Shown piece after piece: positions 6,584-8,934 of a stretch of 8,934 nt of DNA. Position 1 is the stretch's first letter. Every line of letters starts with the position of its first letter. The notes below the pieces were generated by a model. That model was not told the origin of the DNA. It ran no database searches and was given only the letters and a program-made list of their open reading frames with translations. This stretch comes from Acidobacteriota bacterium (GTDB taxonomy: Bacteria > Acidobacteriota > Terriglobia > Terriglobales > Acidobacteriaceae). A program made the translations under genes and the position numbers. The stretch spans positions 1-8,934 of the forward strand of contig JAJXZK010000445.1 in assembly GCA_021780095.1 (NCBI GenBank). The letters are read 5' to 3'.

Positions 6584-7474
6584 ATGATCAAAGGAATCAC
6601 ATGGGTGCGCGCGGCGCGCACGGCGGAAGAGTTGCAGACCCTGGAGAGTTTTTTTTCGGCGCTCGGGTTTGAACCGGGCAAGGGATCGGCGGGCGAACAT
6701 TTTCGAACCGCACCTTTCTTAGCGCCGCTGGGCAACCTGGAATTTGTGAATGGAAAAATGTCGGCCACACCGGAAATCCTGATTGAAGTGACGGGGTTGG
6801 CGGCGGTGCATGGTGTGGCGGCCAACTGGATGAAGAAAAACTCCGCCGCGGCTGCGAGCGGTCAAAAGATTTCGGGGATCACGGAGACCCATTGGAACTC
6901 TCGCCTGTTTACCGCAGAGCCGGTGGCGGGCATGGTGTTCGGATTCTGGGAGTCGGAGAAGGTGCACCACGGCAAGCCGGTGGCGGTGGAAGGCGACCTG
7001 AGCGCCGTTGGGATGCGATTTGGAATTGTTGTTTCGCGCTGGAATGCGGTGATTACCGACCGGCTGCTGCAGGGAGCGCTGGACGCGTTGCTGCGCAGCG
7101 GAGCGAAGAAGGATGCGATCACGGTGGTGCGTGTTCCGGGCTCGTGGGAGATTCCCGCGGCGGCGCGACTGCTCGCCGAGAGCAAAAATGTGGATGCCAT
7201 TATCACGCTGGGAGTATTGCTGCGGGGTGAAACGGCGCATTATGAGGCGATCTACACGGAAGTGTCGCGTGGCATCGGCCAGTCGCAACAGGACACGGGT
7301 GTGCCACATGCATTTGGAGTACTGACCTGCGAGACGCTGGAGCAGGCGCTGGATCGCGCGGGATTGAAGATGGGCAACAAGGGATTCGAAGCGGCGCTGG
7401 CGGCGATTGAGATGGCAGCGGTGAAGAAGAAAATTGTAACTCCCACAGTTACAGATATGACCGCGGGCCTGTAG
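6584..7474 (+). CDS. ribH: 6,7-dimethyl-8-ribityllumazine synthase with N-terminal VOC-like domain (fusion)
   Basis: The C-terminal half is lumazine synthase, which condenses 5-amino-6-ribitylamino-uracil with 3,4-dihydroxybutanone 4-phosphate in the penultimate step of riboflavin synthesis. From the ATG at 6584 the protein is 296 residues, about twice the usual 150-170. Residues 1-123 resemble a VOC (glyoxalase/bleomycin-resistance) fold: strand MIKGITWVR, helix ending in FFSALGFE, a second module with ILIEVTG, then ETHWNSRLFTAEP and a closing VFGFWES. A clear set of VOC metal ligands is not evident. Residues 132-285 are RibH: VEGDLSAVGMRFGIVVSRWN, VPGSWEIP, LLRGETAHYE and LDRAGLKMGNKG. Trp153 and Trp188 replace the usual Phe residues; His219, Arg258 and Lys266 are kept, so it should be active. 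I chose ATG 6584 because it opens the first VOC strand; GTG 6551 would add 11 residues. No Shine-Dalgarno precedes 6584. An in-frame GTG at 6962 could give a free RibH of 170 residues. nusB follows after 2 bases. Confidence 0.92.
   Translation: MIKGITWVRAARTAEELQTLESFFSALGFEPGKGSAGEHFRTAPFLAPLGNLEFVNGKMSATPEILIEVTGLAAVHGVAANWMKKNSAAAASGQKISGITETHWNSRLFTAEPVAGMVFGFWESEKVHHGKPVAVEGDLSAVGMRFGIVVSRWNAVITDRLLQGALDALLRSGAKKDAITVVRVPGSWEIPAAARLLAESKNVDAIITLGVLLRGETAHYEAIYTEVSRGIGQSQQDTGVPHAFGVLTCETLEQALDRAGLKMGNKGFEAALAAIEMAAVKKKIVTPTVTDMTAGL
6948..6964 (+). promoter_or_regulatory. Candidate internal translation start at the VOC/RibH junction
   Basis: GTG at 6962-6964 is in frame with ribH. GGGAG (6948-6952) lies nine bases before it, and a second GGAG lies closer (6955-6958). 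Initiation here would produce a 170-residue protein beginning VHHGKPVAVEGDL, close to the normal length of a stand-alone lumazine synthase. The site lies between the last VOC strand (GFWES) and the first RibH strand. The purine run also encodes residues, so chance is a real alternative. Confidence 0.35.
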
Positions 7475-7476
7475 GT

Positions 7477-7932
7477 ATGGGAAAACGTCGAAAATCCCGC
7501 GAAATTGCGATGCAGATGCTGTTCCAGGCGGACCTGGGGCGGCAGAGCGCGGATGACGTGCAGCGCACGTTCTGGCAGGCGCGCGAGAAGGTCGATCCGG
7601 GGACGCAGGGATTTGCCGAAGATATTTTCCGTGTGGCGATTGCGCGGCAGGAGGAGATTGACACCTACATCGCGACAGCCAGCGAGCATTGGCGGCTGGA
7701 AAGAATGGCGGCAGTAGATCGCAACCTGCTACGAGGCGCCATCGCAGAGATGCTGGGATATCCAGCGACGCCGCTGCCGATCATCATCAATGAGACGCTG
7801 GAAATTGCGCGGCTGTATGCTGCGCCAGAGTCAATCCACTTCCTGAACGGAATTCTGGATGCGGTGGCGCGCGCGCTGCCACGCACGGCCAAGCAATTGA
7901 GTCCCCGATCGATCAAGGAACCACAGCCGTAG
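7477..7932 (+). CDS. nusB: Transcription antitermination factor NusB
   Basis: NusB binds boxA RNA with NusE (ribosomal protein S10) and takes part in antitermination complexes on rRNA operons. The product has 151 residues, normal for the family. It begins with the basic RNA-contact segment KRRKSREIAMQMLFQAD (residues 3-19), typical of NusB. The all-helical core includes ERMAAVDRNLLRGAIAEML (about 74-92, the RxxxIDRxxLRxAxxEL-type helix) and IIINETLEIARLYAAPESIHFLNGILDAVAR (about 101-131), matching the conserved INE-x-VE-x-AK...F-x-NGILD block. The last 20 residues are a polar tail. The ATG lies 2 bases after the ribH stop, with only a weak AGG just upstream, so translation is probably coupled to ribH. 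ribH-nusB is a common bacterial arrangement. It is followed by a spacer and a strong hairpin. Confidence 0.96.
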   Translation: MGKRRKSREIAMQMLFQADLGRQSADDVQRTFWQAREKVDPGTQGFAEDIFRVAIARQEEIDTYIATASEHWRLERMAAVDRNLLRGAIAEMLGYPATPLPIIINETLEIARLYAAPESIHFLNGILDAVARALPRTAKQLSPRSIKEPQP

Positions 7933-8005
7933 ATCGTTCGTATCGCAACGGCCGAAAAAGGGGCTTGACCCTTGCGCCATCGTCGCGCGAAATCAAAGAC
8001 ACAAG

Positions 8006-8056
8006 GCACACCTCTGGTGGGAATGACGTTTATTGTCATTCCCGCCAGAGGTGTGC
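8006..8056. terminator. Very long hairpin between convergent genes, probable bidirectional terminator
   Basis: Arms 8006-8027 and 8035-8056 pair over 22 bp with a single T-G wobble (8018 with 8044), around the 7-base loop GTTTATT. On the plus strand the stem is followed six bases later by TTCTTTTT (8063-8070). On the minus strand it is followed by a T-rich stretch (complement of about 7985-8005). It lies between the stops of nusB (7932) and the convergent repeat-protein gene (8059), so it can end both transcripts. The plus-strand T-run also encodes the last residues (KKN) of the minus-strand protein. The stem is longer than most intrinsic terminators, so it may also belong to a dispersed palindromic repeat family. 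Confidence 0.75.
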
Positions 8057-8058
8057 GG

Positions 8059-8934
8059 CTAGTTCTTTTTGGCCGAGGTAGCCGAGGTGGTGGCAGTTCC
8101 CTGCGTGGGACGTGGACGGGCCGCGAGGAACAGCGCGGGCACCGGATTTCCCGCCGTACACGCCAGGTATGGATTGGCTGGCGCCGCGGTGGTGGTGGCG
8201 CAGGTAAGACCGGGATTGAACGTCTTCGTGTCGGTCAAGGTCTTCGTGTCGATCAGGTGGACGAGGTCGTCGTGATTGGTGGACGCGTAGAACGTTGTAG
8301 TGTCCGGGCTGAAAGCGCCACCTACGGGCGCACCCGCCTGACCGGTCAGGGCTACATTGATGACGTTGCCTGTAGTCGGCTGTCCGGCAGGACAGTTCCC
8401 TTGCTGCGATTGAAGCGCCGTGCATGGAACCTTGTAGGCAGGCAGAGTGTTATTGCCCCCTGTTGGATTTGTGGGTTCGAAGGTCACAAAAGCCAACTGG
8501 GAGTTGGGCGAAACCAGCACCTTGTTGATGGAGCCTACGTCGGGCGTGGCCAGGCTGAATTGCTGGGGACTGCTGGGGAAATTCAACGCGGTCTTCAGGG
8601 GACAAGCGCCGTCGGGAATCTGGACGGCAATATCGTTCAGCTGTCCGCCACTGCCCGCCGTCGCGCCGATGATGTGATAGCCATCCGTTGTGGCGGCCAG
8701 TTCATCGGTTTGCGCGGCCACGGTGGCGGCATTGGGGTAATATCTCGTAGGATTCACCGCTGTCGTTGGATCGGCCAGGCCTGTCGGCGGAGGGCCCGGA
8801 TTTTGGGCGGCATTATTGGGACCGAGAGCGCAATATCCGAAGGCAGTGGTGGGAGAACCGGCAGCGTAAGCACCCACTCCTGGAATGGTGACGGCGACGC
8901 TGGTGGGGCTGGTGCTGGTGGGATTGATCGGGCA
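8059..8934 (-). CDS. C-terminal part of a secreted YVTN/beta-propeller-like repeat protein (5' partial)
   Basis: The frame is open from the TAG at 8059-8061 through the right edge of the window, giving 291 codons. The GTG at 8877 is not a convincing start because coding character (CPINPTSTSPTS...) continues upstream to base 8934. The visible part is rich in Ala, Thr, Pro, Gly and Asn, with a spread of cysteines and almost no charged residues before the C-terminus, as in large exported or surface proteins. Repeat-like strands include INKVLVSPNSQLAFVTFEP and APVGGAFSPDTTTFYAST followed by DDLVHLIDTKTLTDTKTF, which resembles YVTN-type propeller blades (SPDG-x-x-hY ... DT-x-T). An 18-base tandem duplication encodes the DTKTLT/DTKTFN pair. 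The end is a Thr/Ala/Ser tail closing in AKKN. Function is unknown; adhesion or binding at the cell surface is a guess. A long hairpin lies directly after the stop. Confidence 0.8.
   Translation of the reverse strand, partial: CPINPTSTSPTSVAVTIPGVGAYAAGSPTTAFGYCALGPNNAAQNPGPPPTGLADPTTAVNPTRYYPNAATVAAQTDELAATTDGYHIIGATAGSGGQLNDIAVQIPDGACPLKTALNFPSSPQQFSLATPDVGSINKVLVSPNSQLAFVTFEPTNPTGGNNTLPAYKVPCTALQSQQGNCPAGQPTTGNVINVALTGQAGAPVGGAFSPDTTTFYASTNHDDLVHLIDTKTLTDTKTFNPGLTCATTTAAPANPYLACTAGNPVPALFLAARPRPTQGTATTSATSAKKN
8222..8257. repeat. 18-base in-frame tandem duplication
   Basis: Units 8222-8239 and 8240-8257 differ at two of 18 positions. They encode two adjacent six-residue units (DTKTLT and DTKTFN) in the minus-strand repeat protein and keep the frame, so this is a small duplication tolerated within a blade strand or loop. 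Confidence 0.7.

Noticed and set aside
7958..7973. Small inverted repeat AAGGG/CCCTT after nusB
   Set aside because: A 5-bp stem with no T-run; the hairpin at 8006-8056 is a far better terminator.
8875..8877. GTG 8875-8877 as the start of the right-hand minus-strand gene
   Set aside because: The frame stays open and coding-like to the window edge, there is no ribosome binding site, and no signal peptide follows.

Overview
The window looks like a chromosomal stretch from a GC-rich Gram-negative-type bacterium. An Acidobacteriota (Terriglobia-like) origin is my best guess. It rests on gene style: large secreted beta-propeller/Ala-Thr-Gly-rich proteins, a lipoprotein, a YdiJ-like FAD/Fe-S oxidase and a ribH-nusB pair. 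This is inference, because no rRNA or other phylogenetic marker is present. I see no tRNA or rRNA gene, CRISPR array, IS element or phage gene.

Layout. (1) 1-515, plus strand: the C-terminal part of a D-2-hydroxyacid dehydrogenase whose start lies outside the window. (2) 512-4915, minus strand: a probable three-gene transcription unit read from right to left. It holds an enoyl-CoA hydratase/isomerase, a small unrecognised lipoprotein, and a 978-residue FAD-dependent oxidoreductase fused to Fe-S and CCG domains. The last gene meets the dehydrogenase tail to tail, with a 4-base overlap of the two stop codons. (3) 4916-5159: an AT-richer divergent intergenic region with candidate promoters facing both ways. 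(4) 5160-6497, plus strand: a secreted seven-bladed beta-propeller-like protein with a TTG start and a very good ribosome binding site. (5) 6584-7932, plus strand: a ribH-nusB pair in which lumazine synthase carries an extra N-terminal domain of VOC (glyoxalase/bleomycin-resistance) type, followed after 2 bases by nusB. (6) 8006-8056: a near-perfect 22-bp hairpin between convergent genes, probably a bidirectional terminator and possibly a dispersed palindromic element. (7) 8059 to the window end, minus strand: the C-terminal part of an exported YVTN-like repeat protein, open through the right edge.

How the genes fit together. The dehydrogenase and the FAD/Fe-S oxidase both belong to families that interconvert 2-hydroxy and 2-oxo acids, so 2-hydroxyacid metabolism may be a local theme, with the hydratase adding a CoA-thioester step. 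They are convergent rather than co-transcribed. RibH makes the riboflavin precursor and NusB is an antitermination/rRNA transcription factor; the ribH-nusB pairing is common in bacteria.

The most unusual item is the VOC-RibH fusion, together with an in-frame GTG codon preceded by a Shine-Dalgarno-like sequence exactly at the domain junction. It may yield both a fused and a free lumazine synthase. Most of the rest is ordinary housekeeping or metabolic sequence.
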